A stretch of DNA of 32,491 nt from Coxiella endosymbiont of Ornithodoros maritimus. GTDB taxonomy: Bacteria > Pseudomonadota > Gammaproteobacteria > Coxiellales > Coxiellaceae. The notes beneath the pieces were generated by a model. It was not told where the DNA came from. It did not search any database and saw only the letters and a program-made list of their open reading frames with translations. Both the position numbers and the translations under genes were made by a program. Location: positions 1 through 32,491 of the forward strand of contig NZ_CAJRAM010000049.1 in the NCBI RefSeq assembly GCF_907164965.1, given 5' to 3'. Below are positions 20,779-28,514 of the stretch, piece after piece; position 1 is the first letter of the stretch; each line of letters begins with the position of its first letter.

Positions 20779-22431
20779 ATGATCCATGAAAAAACCACAG
20801 TTCGTTCTTATTTTTACCTCACTTCTATTGTCATTTTTTCAGCCATTTTCGTAATCGCGTTCTTTTGGCTGCCTATTTTATGGTTTCTTATCATTGCACT
20901 TCCCTTATTTTTCGTCGGTATCTACGACATTTTCCAAAAAGACAGCAATATTTTGCGAAACTATCCCATTTGGGGACATTGGCGATACATCCTTTTGAAG
21001 ATACGCCCCCAAATTCATGCCTATTTTATTGAAGACGAATGGGGTGGAGCGCCATTTACCCACGCTCAACAATTCCTTGTTTATGATCGTTCAAAAAAAA
21101 CGGTTGACACTATGCCTTTTGGCACGCAACTGGATGTGCATGAAGTCGGTTACGAATGGGTTAATCAGTCGATGGCCCCTAAACAACCAGATTTTAATTC
21201 CTGCACACGCGTTGAAATAGGCGGCCCTCAATGCACTCAACCTTATTCCGCCTCTCGCTTTAATGTCTCCGCCATGAGCTTTGGCGCCATCAGTGCCGAA
21301 GCTGTTCGAGCGCTAAATCGCGGCGCCAAGCTGGGTGGTTTTCATCAAGATACCGGTGAAGGTGGTTTAAGTAAATATCATTTAATGGAGGGCGGCGATC
21401 TCGTGTGGGAAATCGGCACCGCTTATTTCGGCTGTCGCACAAAAGACGGTAAATTTAATCCCGAACAGTTTAAAGAAAAATCTCGCCATCCGAACGTCAA
21501 AATGGTAGAAATAAAAATATCGCAAGGGGCTAAACCATCGCACGGCGCTATTTTGCCGGGCGTAAAGGTCACTCAGGAATTGGCTGAAGCGCGAGGGGTG
21601 GAACCAGGAGTGGATTGTCTATCACCCCCCGCTCATTCGACTTTTTCCACCCCCATCGGCTTATTGGAATTTGTCCAACAATTGCGGAAACTCAGTGGAG
21701 GAAAACCTACCGGATTTAAACTTTGTATTGGTATCCTTCAAGAATTTATGGCGGTCTGCAAAGCGATGTTGGAGACAAAAATTTATCCCGATTTTATTGT
21801 GATTGACGGTTCTGAAGGGGGAACCGGTGCTGCTCCTTTTGAGTTTTCAGACAACGTTGGTATGCCGCTCAATGAAGGATTAATTTTCGTTCATAACTGT
21901 TTAGTCGGAATCAATGTACGCAAACATATTCGTTTAATCTGCAGCGGTAAAATTATTACGGGGTTTAACATGCTGACGAAAATTGCTTTAGGCGCTGATA
22001 TTTTAAATAGCGCTCGCGGTATGATGTTTGCGCTGGGTTGCGTGCAATCGCGTCGCTGCCACCTTAACACCTGTCCCACCGGAGTCACCACCCAAGATCC
22101 GAAACGACGTTACGCCTTAGATGTTGATGAAAAAGCTGTTTACGTGAAAAACTTCCACGAAGCCACTTTAAAAAGTTTCTTGGAAGTATTAGGAGCTACC
22201 GGACTGGAACGCCCCGAAGAATTACAGCCTTTTCACATTCACCGTCGCGTTAGCAAAGATGCTGCATTGACCTATGATGAAATTTTTCCTTACCTTGAAC
22301 CGAATGATATACTTAAAGGACGCGTTCCTGAAAAATATCGAAACTACATGAAACTATGGAAAGAAGCCGACCCCCATTATTTTGTGGCACCACCTAAAGA
22401 AACCCACCGAGCAGACAGCCAACCGACTTAA
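20779..22431 (+). CDS. FMN-binding glutamate synthase-family protein
   Basis: Membrane-anchored relative of the FMN/iron-sulfur half of glutamate synthase large subunit, without the glutaminase domain. The 550-residue product starts at ATG 20779 after an AAAGGA site and has two membrane helices at about 13-50. The FMN domain shows SAMSFGAISAEAVRALNRG, TGEGGLSKYH, KISQGAKPSHGAILPG and DGSEGGTGAAPFEFSDNVGMPL. Three cysteines in CVQSRRCHLNTCPTGV match the 3Fe-4S ligand pattern. The substrate of these stand-alone proteins is not established, so gltB is not assigned. The semialdehyde dehydrogenase gene follows after 12 bases, implying one operon with a role in glutamate or GABA metabolism. Confidence 0.88.
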   Translation: MIHEKTTVRSYFYLTSIVIFSAIFVIAFFWLPILWFLIIALPLFFVGIYDIFQKDSNILRNYPIWGHWRYILLKIRPQIHAYFIEDEWGGAPFTHAQQFLVYDRSKKTVDTMPFGTQLDVHEVGYEWVNQSMAPKQPDFNSCTRVEIGGPQCTQPYSASRFNVSAMSFGAISAEAVRALNRGAKLGGFHQDTGEGGLSKYHLMEGGDLVWEIGTAYFGCRTKDGKFNPEQFKEKSRHPNVKMVEIKISQGAKPSHGAILPGVKVTQELAEARGVEPGVDCLSPPAHSTFSTPIGLLEFVQQLRKLSGGKPTGFKLCIGILQEFMAVCKAMLETKIYPDFIVIDGSEGGTGAAPFEFSDNVGMPLNEGLIFVHNCLVGINVRKHIRLICSGKIITGFNMLTKIALGADILNSARGMMFALGCVQSRRCHLNTCPTGVTTQDPKRRYALDVDEKAVYVKNFHEATLKSFLEVLGATGLERPEELQPFHIHRRVSKDAALTYDEIFPYLEPNDILKGRVPEKYRNYMKLWKEADPHYFVAPPKETHRADSQPT

Positions 22432-22443
22432 AGGATGCAATTT

Positions 22444-23811
22444 ATGCCAATACGAACGACCAATCCTAGCACGAGAGAAGTTATAAAAACTTACCAAGAA
22501 ATGACGGATCAACAAGTTGAAGATATTATTAGGAATACCCATCATGATTATGAAAAATGGCGAAGCGCAGGTTTTAAAGAACGTGGTAGAAAACTTCGCC
22601 GTATTGCTGAATTGTTACGAAAAGATAAAGCCGATTACGCAAAATTAATCGCAACGGAAATGGGAAAACCCATAACAGCAGGCGAAGCGGAAGCTGAAAA
22701 GTGTGCTTGGGTTTGTGATTATTATGCTGATCATGCAGAAGCATTGCTAAAACCTCGAACCGTTAACACGGATTGGAAAAAAAACTATGTAACTTACCAG
22801 CCTAGCGGCGTCATTTTTGGCATTATGCCGTGGAATTTTCCTTTGTGGCAGGTATTCCGTTTTGCTGCGCCTAATTTAATGGCTGGTCACGGCTGTTTGT
22901 TAAAACATGCTTCGATTTCAACAGGTACTGCCCTTGCGATCGAAAAGTTAATACAATCTGCCGATTTACCCGATAATATTTTTCGAACCCTTGTCATTAA
23001 TACGGAAAAAGCGAGCGATGTCATCTCTCACCCTAAAATTTCTGCAGTAACCCTAACTGGCAGCGAAGGCGCTGGAAAAGCGGTGGGAAGTGCTGCTGGT
23101 AAAACACTAAAAAAAGTGGTTTTGGAACTCGGTGGCAATGATGCTTACCTCATTTTAAAAGATGCCGACTTAGAAAAAGCAGCAGAAGCTTGCGTGGAAT
23201 CTCGCTTGAGCAATTCAGGACAATCTTGCATTGCCGCCAAACGCTTAATTATTGTTGAAAATGTTTATGATGAATTTAAATCGCTCGTGATAGAGAAAGC
23301 TCAATCCTACCAAATGGGTGATCCCTTAAAAAAAGAGACGGTGCTTGGCCCGCTATCGCGTTCCGATTTACGCGATACCGTCCATCGGCAAGTGAGGGAA
23401 TCGATCGATAAGGGTGCTTTTTTAGAAATGGGTGGGGAAATACCGGAAAGTAAAGGCTTTTACTACCCCCCTACCGTACTTTCAGGCGTTCGGGCGGGAC
23501 AACCTGCTTTTGACGATGAAGTATTTGGACCGGTTATTACACTTATTCACGCAAAAGATGAAAAACACGCTATTGAAATAGCTAATAATTCAAAATTTGG
23601 GTTAGGAGCAGCTGTTTTTACTAATGATAGTGAACGCGGCGAAAAAATAGCGGTTACCGAACTTCAGGCGGGCACCTGTGTCGTTAATACTTTTGTTAAA
23701 TCCGACCCGCGGTTGCCTTTTGGAGGTGTTAAACATTCGGGTTACGGTCGTGAACTGGCGGCTGAAGGAATTCGTTCGTTTATGAATGTGAAAACGGTGG
23801 TCGTTGATTAG
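22444..23811 (+). CDS. NAD(P)-dependent succinate-semialdehyde dehydrogenase
   Basis: Aldehyde dehydrogenase that probably oxidises succinate semialdehyde to succinate. I prefer the ATG at 22444 because AAAGGA lies at a normal distance, while the ATG at 22435 overlaps that site. The 455-residue product has the catalytic Cys262 in NSGQSCIAAKR and general base Glu228 in VLELGGNDAYL. It also has the conserved IMPWNFPLWQ and LTGSEGAG motifs and the closing PFGGVKHSGYGRE. The short N-terminus (TTNPSTREVIKTY) is typical of the Sad/SSADH group. Close coupling to the glutamate synthase-like gene supports a glutamate/GABA shunt role; the exact substrate is inferred. Confidence 0.9.
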   Translation: MPIRTTNPSTREVIKTYQEMTDQQVEDIIRNTHHDYEKWRSAGFKERGRKLRRIAELLRKDKADYAKLIATEMGKPITAGEAEAEKCAWVCDYYADHAEALLKPRTVNTDWKKNYVTYQPSGVIFGIMPWNFPLWQVFRFAAPNLMAGHGCLLKHASISTGTALAIEKLIQSADLPDNIFRTLVINTEKASDVISHPKISAVTLTGSEGAGKAVGSAAGKTLKKVVLELGGNDAYLILKDADLEKAAEACVESRLSNSGQSCIAAKRLIIVENVYDEFKSLVIEKAQSYQMGDPLKKETVLGPLSRSDLRDTVHRQVRESIDKGAFLEMGGEIPESKGFYYPPTVLSGVRAGQPAFDDEVFGPVITLIHAKDEKHAIEIANNSKFGLGAAVFTNDSERGEKIAVTELQAGTCVVNTFVKSDPRLPFGGVKHSGYGRELAAEGIRSFMNVKTVVVD

Positions 23812-23828
23812 GTATGCGCGCTGGTTAT

Positions 23829-24750
23829 TCATTTTTTCCTTAGTAAATCGACTGCAAGCAAAGGTGCTGGGCGGTTTTGCTTCCCGTGTTTGTATTTATT
23901 AGAGAGTTTATTTAAAAAAACAAAAGGAATAAATAGCCAAGGGACTTTTTTGCAATAATGATCCCAATCCTCTCCATATTTTTGTCGACAGCGATTAATA
24001 TCACGACGAGCTCGATGAACAATCATGCCCACGAAGAAAGTTACCTAAAAATAAGGTAAAAAGTGATTAAATCCGCAAATTAAACCCCACGATAATACCA
24101 TGACGATATCAGCCGTGTAATGAATTTTGCGTGTGTAACGCCACCAACCGTCGATTAGCAGTAAACTGCCGTTTGGCTTGAAAGTAAGTCGGATTTTTTT
24201 AACGTTCCCCACGGCAATTGAGGAAAGGCTTTTCGTTTTACATACGTACCGCACTCTTGCATATGAAAGCTATTGCGTTGGCTTTGGGAGGTATCCCATA
24301 CATAATAGGCACCGATCAATAATGCAAAACAAAGTAAAGTATACGGTAATGAATGTTCAAAAGGCGCGTGTGAAGCCATGTACATGGAATTGATACAATA
24401 AACAAATGGGACACTGGCAAAATTCCAGAAAATTAACATCCAACCCAATTTTTCGTAAAAAATATCCCAATTCATTGGAATACATTCTTCGCCTTTCATG
24501 CAAGCGTTTGTACACAATCCGCGGGCCAATACCATAAAAATCATAGATGTGCTAATAACGTGATAAGTCGCGTATTGGTGGACCACCGCGGATAGGATCA
24601 ATTAAAAATAATAAAATCCAGGCGATCCATAAATAATACAAAACAAGATGAGAACCCGCCATTATAAAAAACACGCCCCACCGAATTCTTTAATAGGTTC
24701 AGCATCTAATTTTCGATCGAGTGGGGTATAACGTGCACATTCCCTGTCAT
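23829..24750 (-). pseudogene. Eukaryote-type C-24(28) sterol reductase (ERG4/ERG24 family), degraded
   Basis: Relic of a multi-pass sterol reductase. From ATG 24750 (GGGAG six bases upstream) a frameshifted start reads CARYTPLDRKLDAEPIKEFGG, then VFFIMAGSHLVLYYLW, the first ERG4 helix. It then jumps to ILSAVVHQYATYHVISTSMIFMVLARG, NACMKGEECIPMNWDIFYEK, WNFASVPFVY and [14 protein letters not shown]. After a frameshift near 24190 come [22 protein letters not shown] and [12 protein letters not shown], then an in-frame TAG (24045-24047), and [21 protein letters not shown]. The middle, roughly 150-170 residues in ERG4, seems deleted. C. burnetii is known to encode such reductases, probably of eukaryotic origin. 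Convergent with the aldehyde dehydrogenase gene. Confidence 0.87.
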
Positions 24751-24827
24751 TTTTATCTCCCGATTAGGCCCTTCTCGCGCTCATATCCTTACCCACCAGT
24801 CACAGCTATTTCAATTTTAGGCTTCAC

Positions 24828-24848
24828 CATTCCTGCACAGGAGGAATG
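24828..24848. repeat. Palindromic intergenic repeat, diverged copy 3
   Basis: Arms CATTCC (24828-24833) and GGAATG (24843-24848), followed by ACGGG as in the other copies. The loop differs. It lies upstream of the sterol-reductase relic. Confidence 0.6.
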
Positions 24849-25321
24849 ACGGGCTTTAAGTTTTTTAGTCCTTACCGCTTGTGGGTAATAATATGCTCGC
24901 ACTATTTTTTTTTAAGTTTATCACTATCACCTCCCATTGAGGAGAAATTTTTATCCATCCAGACCGCTGAGCTCGTCACCTTGCCCTACAAAAAATACAA
25001 AAAAGTAGCCAATATTTCGCTGCATACGGGCTATTACTGCCATAAACAGCTACTGTAAATGAAAATTTACCAATATCGATACCGATAAAATTATTGTATG
25101 ATCTCATCTCATCCTCGAGAATTTTGTTTAGGATTCTAAGTGGGAGAGTAGAATGACTTCCCGGTCAACTATTCAAACGTCTCGAGAGAATAGAGCCGAG
25201 GATCTTGATCCAGTCGATTGTATAAAATCAACTCCCGCACGATCGCTCGTGCCCGTAATCCCTCGGGTATTCTGGGGATTTCTCTCTGAACGCTATTTAT
25301 ATCATGATGGAAACTCACAAT

Positions 25322-25433
25322 CCCCGTGGCTTCGGCCGTCAAAGCCTTCGATTCTTTGTCTGTCGGTAGGCAGCCTACGCACGAAGATGACACACGCTGG
25401 GTTACATCGTGCCTATCAAATAGAGTCGCACCC
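25322..25433 (-). repeat. Dispersed repeat block, related to 5837-5925
   Basis: On the minus strand, GGCTTTGACGGCCGAAGCC followed by ACGGG (25346 down to 25323) matches the plus strand at 5900-5923 at 23 of 24 positions. Beyond it the two share ACCGA, AAAGAAT and ACGATGTAA in the same order with gaps, so a longer degenerate element is likely. The block includes a perfect palindrome GTAGGCAGCCTAC at 25366-25378. Both copies lie between genes. Confidence 0.6.
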
Positions 25434-25533
25434 TTCATTTAAGCTTTAGCCCGATTTCCGTTAGACATTAGGAAAAATAATGGAAAAGCTGCTATAGTGC
25501 TATTATGCTTTAAAATTTCCTGAGAAGAATCTT

Positions 25534-25662
25534 ATGGCGACTTTAACTCATACTTTAATTAAGACACTTAATGCGATAGGTTTAACCTTTGGAACATTAA
25601 CAGCAACTGCCAGGAACAGTCCTATACGTAGCTTTTCAGACGCTCAATTCCCACTATGTTAG
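25534..25662 (+). CDS. Possible 42-residue small ORF
   Basis: An ATG preceded by GAGAAGAA and by AT-rich promoter-like sequence (TATAGT and TATTAT at about 25495-25506) opens a 42-codon frame. It is Thr/Ala-rich (MATLTHTLIKTLNAIGLTFG then TLTATARNSPIRSFSDAQ). It could be a small exported or leader peptide, or the broken start of a lost gene. No family is recognised. Confidence 0.3.
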   Translation: MATLTHTLIKTLNAIGLTFGTLTATARNSPIRSFSDAQFPLC

Positions 25663-25678
25663 TTGTAAATTCCTAGAT

Positions 25679-25878
25679 AGGAAACAATGAGGGCTGATGA
25701 AAGTAAGGTAACGCCTGAGGTTGATGAGGCTGATTCATGCGGTGGCTCTGTGAAGCTGTGAAGCCGCATATACGTTCTTTTCGTCAAAACTGATTGTTGA
25801 CAACAACCCTGGGGCCATATACGTATAGACCAAAGCAGAATACGGGAAAATAATGATCTCGTCTATCATCCCCGTATT
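25679..25878 (+). ncRNA. Candidate structured RNA region (unidentified)
   Basis: The stretch has several possible stems. TGCGG pairs with CCGCA at 25738-25769. TATACGTATA (25818-25827) is a perfect palindrome. ATAGAC (25825-25830) can pair with GTCTAT (25861-25866), and AATACGGG (25839-25846) with CCCGTATT (25871-25878). CATATACGT occurs twice (near 25770 and 25816). A 24-codon ORF (25687-25761) with an AGGA site lies inside. A strong terminator follows at 25949. It does not look like 6S RNA, tmRNA or RNase P RNA. The strand is guessed from the small ORF upstream. Confidence 0.25.
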
Positions 25879-25948
25879 TCACTGCGCTCATACAGGTTAC
25901 TTAGCTTAACTTGTATATTCCTTAAATGCATTTTATCTTCTTCTTAAC

Positions 25949-26008
25949 AAAAAAATGGGTAACTTTTTAAAGATTCCAATCTTACCCAAGAAGTTACCCA
26001 TCTTTTTT
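25949..26008. terminator. Nested bidirectional intrinsic terminator
   Basis: Outer arms ATGGGTAACTT (25955-25965) and AAGTTACCCAT (25991-26001) pair perfectly. Inside sits a second hairpin AAGATT-CC-AATCTT (25970-25983). A run of six T follows on the plus side (26003-26008) and a run of A precedes on the left, giving a T-run on the minus strand too. It separates the structured plus-strand region from the minus-strand tRNA-Ser gene and can stop both. Confidence 0.8.
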
Positions 26009-26109
26009 CTGGATTTGTCGAATTCCTCGAATCACTCAAATGACGATATCGCAAAAAGTATTTGAAAACAAGGGGATTTCGAAGTCATCGAAAGCATTAG
26101 AACCTAATA

Positions 26110-26200
26110 TGGCGGAGAGGGCGGGATTCGAACCCGCGTAGGCCGTAAGGCCTCAGCCGATTTCGAGTCGGTGCCGGTGTGGCCGCTTCGGTACCTCTCC
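26110..26200 (-). tRNA. tRNA-Ser (anticodon CGA)
   Basis: Read on the minus strand, it starts GGAGAGG and ends CCTCTCC-G-CCA, with the CCA tail encoded. The anticodon loop is CTCGAAA, giving CGA, which reads UCG serine codons. The long variable arm (GAGGCC TTAC GGCCTA) is typical of type II serine tRNAs, and the T-loop GGGTTCGAATCCC is standard. Length is 91 bases with CCA. SerS, its charging enzyme, is encoded at 6887-8158. Confidence 0.96.
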
Positions 26201-26326
26201 AATCAATCTTGCTTGAGGACATCAAGAGGGGGACTATTCTATAGAAACAAGCTGATATTTCAAGGTATTAATATCATCCCATGGCTAGATCATTAGAAAG
26301 GACACTTGAGTTCTCTTAACGGAAAT

Positions 26327-26851
26327 TCAAAGTTCAGCATAAAAATGCTGGACCTCGCTTCTTTCTATAAGAAATTTTATAAAATTAAAATGGTCCAAAT
26401 ATTCAAGCTGAGATAAGGGTATACTTTCTTTAGTGTCTTCCATATTCTTAATTTCGCCGTATTCATCAAAAGCAGGGACATGAAGAAAAGGGAAGCCGGA
26501 ATTACGGATACCTTCTGGAGGTTGATCATCACACAATAGCACACACTCTGATTTTAACTCCCCTTCCATCTCTGTGTAAAATGCTATAAATTCTAAAACC
26601 GATAACTTACTTTTTCTATTCGTATAAAAAACATCAGAAATTAATCGATAGTTTTCATCGTTTATCTTGTTTGTAAATTTCGTCTGAATCTCATTACCAC
26701 AAAAATAAATAGAAGCGTTGGATACGAGTTTGCTTCTTATCGTCATCGCACCCCCCCTTCCCGAAGCATCGGGTTCGGGAGCAGCTTGAAAAGTAGCGAA
26801 AACCACTTTTCCTCTTCTCTCTCTGTTTATTCTCTTGGATGAAAAAAACAA
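26327..26851 (-). CDS. Uncharacterised protein, possibly the second half of a broken gene
   Basis: I do not recognise the family. The 174-residue frame is rich in polar and aromatic residues (CGNEIQTKFTNKINDENYRLI, then LSVLEFIAFYTEMEGELKSE), with no signal or membrane segment. It overlaps the gene before it by 25 bases in a different frame at a T-run (26846-26851), so the two may be one gene split by a frameshift. Residues 26-35 (PEPDASGRGG) come from a hairpin with arms TCCCGAA/TTCGGGA and a run of seven C at 26751-26780, which looks like inserted repeat DNA. The ATG at 26746, right after the G-run on this strand, is an alternative start giving 139 residues. Confidence 0.55.
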   Translation of the reverse strand: MFFSSKRINRERRGKVVFATFQAAPEPDASGRGGAMTIRSKLVSNASIYFCGNEIQTKFTNKINDENYRLISDVFYTNRKSKLSVLEFIAFYTEMEGELKSECVLLCDDQPPEGIRNSGFPFLHVPAFDEYGEIKNMEDTKESIPLSQLEYLDHFNFIKFLIERSEVQHFYAEL

Positions 26852-27180
26852 GACGGATTCACTCTTTCGCGAATAATCATTGCGATACTCGCCACAATAC
26901 TTCTTAAGTCTTCTAAATTAAGATAACACTCGTTCAAGCTTTGCCTAATGACCGAATAAGCTATTATCTTTTTTAAATACATTTTTACTTGATTTAAAGC
27001 AGTAGATTTATAAAACTTTTTTAAAAGACGAGGAATGCGTTTTTCAATAAAATCGTTAATTTCATTTTTTAGTTGCTCGTTTTCAGCGGAGGGATCAATG
27101 AACGAAATTTCCGGGAGTGCATCTTGGGATGAACGATTTCCCGACGCTAAAATCTCAGGAGCTGACAAGGAGCATTTCAT
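26827..27180 (-). CDS. Uncharacterised 117-residue protein coupled to purC
   Basis: No family recognised. The ATG directly follows the purC stop (TAA-ATG), which indicates translational coupling to the dapA-bamC-purC transcript. The product is helical and charged: ENEQLKNEINDFIEKRIPRLL could be an amphipathic or coiled helix, followed by a hydrophobic helix around LKKIIAYSVIRQSL. It ends at a TAA that overlaps the next frame at a T-run. If one base were lost or gained there, a single protein of about 280 residues would result. Lineage-specific genes appended to a conserved operon may be host-interaction factors, but nothing in the sequence shows that. Confidence 0.55.
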   Translation of the reverse strand: MKCSLSAPEILASGNRSSQDALPEISFIDPSAENEQLKNEINDFIEKRIPRLLKKFYKSTALNQVKMYLKKIIAYSVIRQSLNECYLNLEDLRSIVASIAMIIRERVNPSCFFHPRE

Positions 27181-27903
27181 TTACGGCAACTTAATTTGAA
27201 AACGATGGGCAATTTCTTCATAAGACTCGACGACCCGTCCCATGTCTTTGCGAAAACGGTCTTTATCAAGGGGCTCTTTTGTTTTGGCGTCCCAAATGCG
27301 ACAAGAATCGGGACTAATTTCATCACCTAAGTAGATTTCATCGTCACTGACGCCAAACTCATACTTGGCATCCACCAAAATTAAATTAACGTTAGAAAAT
27401 AAGGCAAAAAGCACATTGTTAATTTTAAAAGACAATTCTTTCATGCGATCCAACTGGGCCTGTGTTGCCCAACCAAAGCTCAACGCGTGGCTTTCATTGA
27501 CCATAGGATCGTGCAGTGGATCGTTTTTCAAAAACAACTCATATAAAGACGGATTGAGCCGAAGACCGCTTTCAATTCCTAATCGACGGCACAAACTTCC
27601 CGCTGCAATATTACGAACAACACATTCAAGGGGAATCATTTTAAGACGTCGAACCAATGATTCATTCGGTGAGAGGACACTTTCAAAATGAGTTAATATA
27701 CCTGCATCTTTCAACGCCTGCATAATGTGCGCATTAATTTGATTATTAATAACCCCTTTTCTCGCTAATTTCTCGTCTTTTTCACCATCAAAGGCCGTTG
27801 TATCGTCACGAAACTCAGCAATTAAAAAACCAGGTTCATCTGTTTCGTACATGGATTTAACTTTACCGCTGTAGAACAATTTTCGTTTTGATGGGTTCAT
27901 CAT
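27181..27903 (-). CDS. purC: Phosphoribosylaminoimidazole-succinocarboxamide synthase (SAICAR synthetase)
   Basis: Purine-synthesis enzyme joining aspartate to CAIR with ATP. The 240-residue length is standard. It opens with [20 protein letters not shown] and shows [40 protein letters not shown] and [13 protein letters not shown], all PurC signatures. Its ATG overlaps the stop of the bamC gene by one base. The order dapA-bamC-purC is the same as in E. coli. Confidence 0.97.
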   Translation of the reverse strand: MMNPSKRKLFYSGKVKSMYETDEPGFLIAEFRDDTTAFDGEKDEKLARKGVINNQINAHIMQALKDAGILTHFESVLSPNESLVRRLKMIPLECVVRNIAAGSLCRRLGIESGLRLNPSLYELFLKNDPLHDPMVNESHALSFGWATQAQLDRMKELSFKINNVLFALFSNVNLILVDAKYEFGVSDDEIYLGDEISPDSCRIWDAKTKEPLDKDRFRKDMGRVVESYEEIAHRFQIKLP

Positions 27904-28496
27904 TATGCAACTTTTTGTTGGATGGCCGTCAATATTCGTTGGCTAACGTCTTTAGCGGCGGGTTGATTGCCCTTACTGAGTAAAATCACTTGTGTTTGAT
28001 TTCCTTGGGCCTTTAGATAAACGCGATAAATGGGCGTTGCTTTTGTAATCTTATTATTGGTGCTTTTAACGTCCAATACGTAATAAGAGTGGAGCGCGCT
28101 ATCTTGATCAAGAATTTGGTAAGGAGTTTTTTGCAAAGCGCGCCCCACTTTACTCCAAGCTACAGCGGGTTTTTCTACGATAGTCATAACAGGCGAGCCT
28201 TGATTACTTTGTTGTAAAGTCACCATCGTTCTTTTTGAAAAGGATTGTTGTAATTGGGTTTGGTTTTCAAATCGCTGCAAATTGCTGCCTGGCAGAGCAA
28301 GCGAGGGTGATTGAGTAACCGAAGGAGCCACGTCCGGCACGGGGTAATAATTTTCACCGCGCTTCACCGGTATATCCGTGGAGGTTCTCATTACTAGAAC
28401 GGTCCGAGCGTGTGTCAAATAATTTTGAGGACGTTTTGCACACCCTACCAAAAGCATCGTTATCGCAATCACTGTTATCAAAGTTAAATATCGCAT
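27903..28496 (-). CDS. bamC: BamC/NlpB-like outer-membrane assembly lipoprotein
   Basis: Probable lipoprotein subunit of the BAM machine that folds outer-membrane proteins. A signal peptide with lipobox LLVGC places the lipid on Cys19. At 197 residues it is much shorter than E. coli BamC (344), apparently having the flexible N-terminal part and only one of the two helix-grip domains ([27 protein letters not shown], then [18 protein letters not shown]). The assignment rests mainly on position between dapA and purC and on the lipobox; sequence similarity visible by eye is modest. LolA from this window would carry it to the outer membrane. Confidence 0.78.
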   Translation of the reverse strand: MRYLTLITVIAITMLLVGCAKRPQNYLTHARTVLVMRTSTDIPVKRGENYYPVPDVAPSVTQSPSLALPGSNLQRFENQTQLQQSFSKRTMVTLQQSNQGSPVMTIVEKPAVAWSKVGRALQKTPYQILDQDSALHSYYVLDVKSTNNKITKATPIYRVYLKAQGNQTQVILLSKGNQPAAKDVSQRILTAIQQKVA

Positions 28497-28514
28497 ATTT
28501 ATTTTACTCCATAC

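Larger units (their letters stand above)
24751..25533. other. Long non-coding stretch upstream of the sterol-reductase relic
   Basis: About 780 bases without a gene I can support. It holds a palindromic repeat copy (24828-24848), a T-run (24905-24913) and a dispersed-repeat block (about 25322-25433). An ORF on each strand covers 25153-25449, but neither resembles a known protein, and part of the sequence is repeated elsewhere in non-coding DNA. The block at 25060-25140 is AT-rich and may hold promoters. Confidence 0.45.

Noticed and set aside
24846-25058. 70-codon ORF on +
   Set aside because: Its ATG comes from the arm of a palindromic repeat. There is no ribosome-binding site, and the residue composition is unlike the neighbouring genes.
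25153-25449. Overlapping ORFs on both strands (98 and 89 codons)
   Set aside because: Both lie across a dispersed repeat that also occurs in eroded non-coding form near 5.9 kb. Neither looks like a protein family. The plus-strand one has a fair ribosome-binding site, so a small chance remains.
25679-25761. Hammerhead ribozyme, because CTGATGA occurs
   Set aside because: The matching GAAA and the flanking stems needed for the fold are not found.
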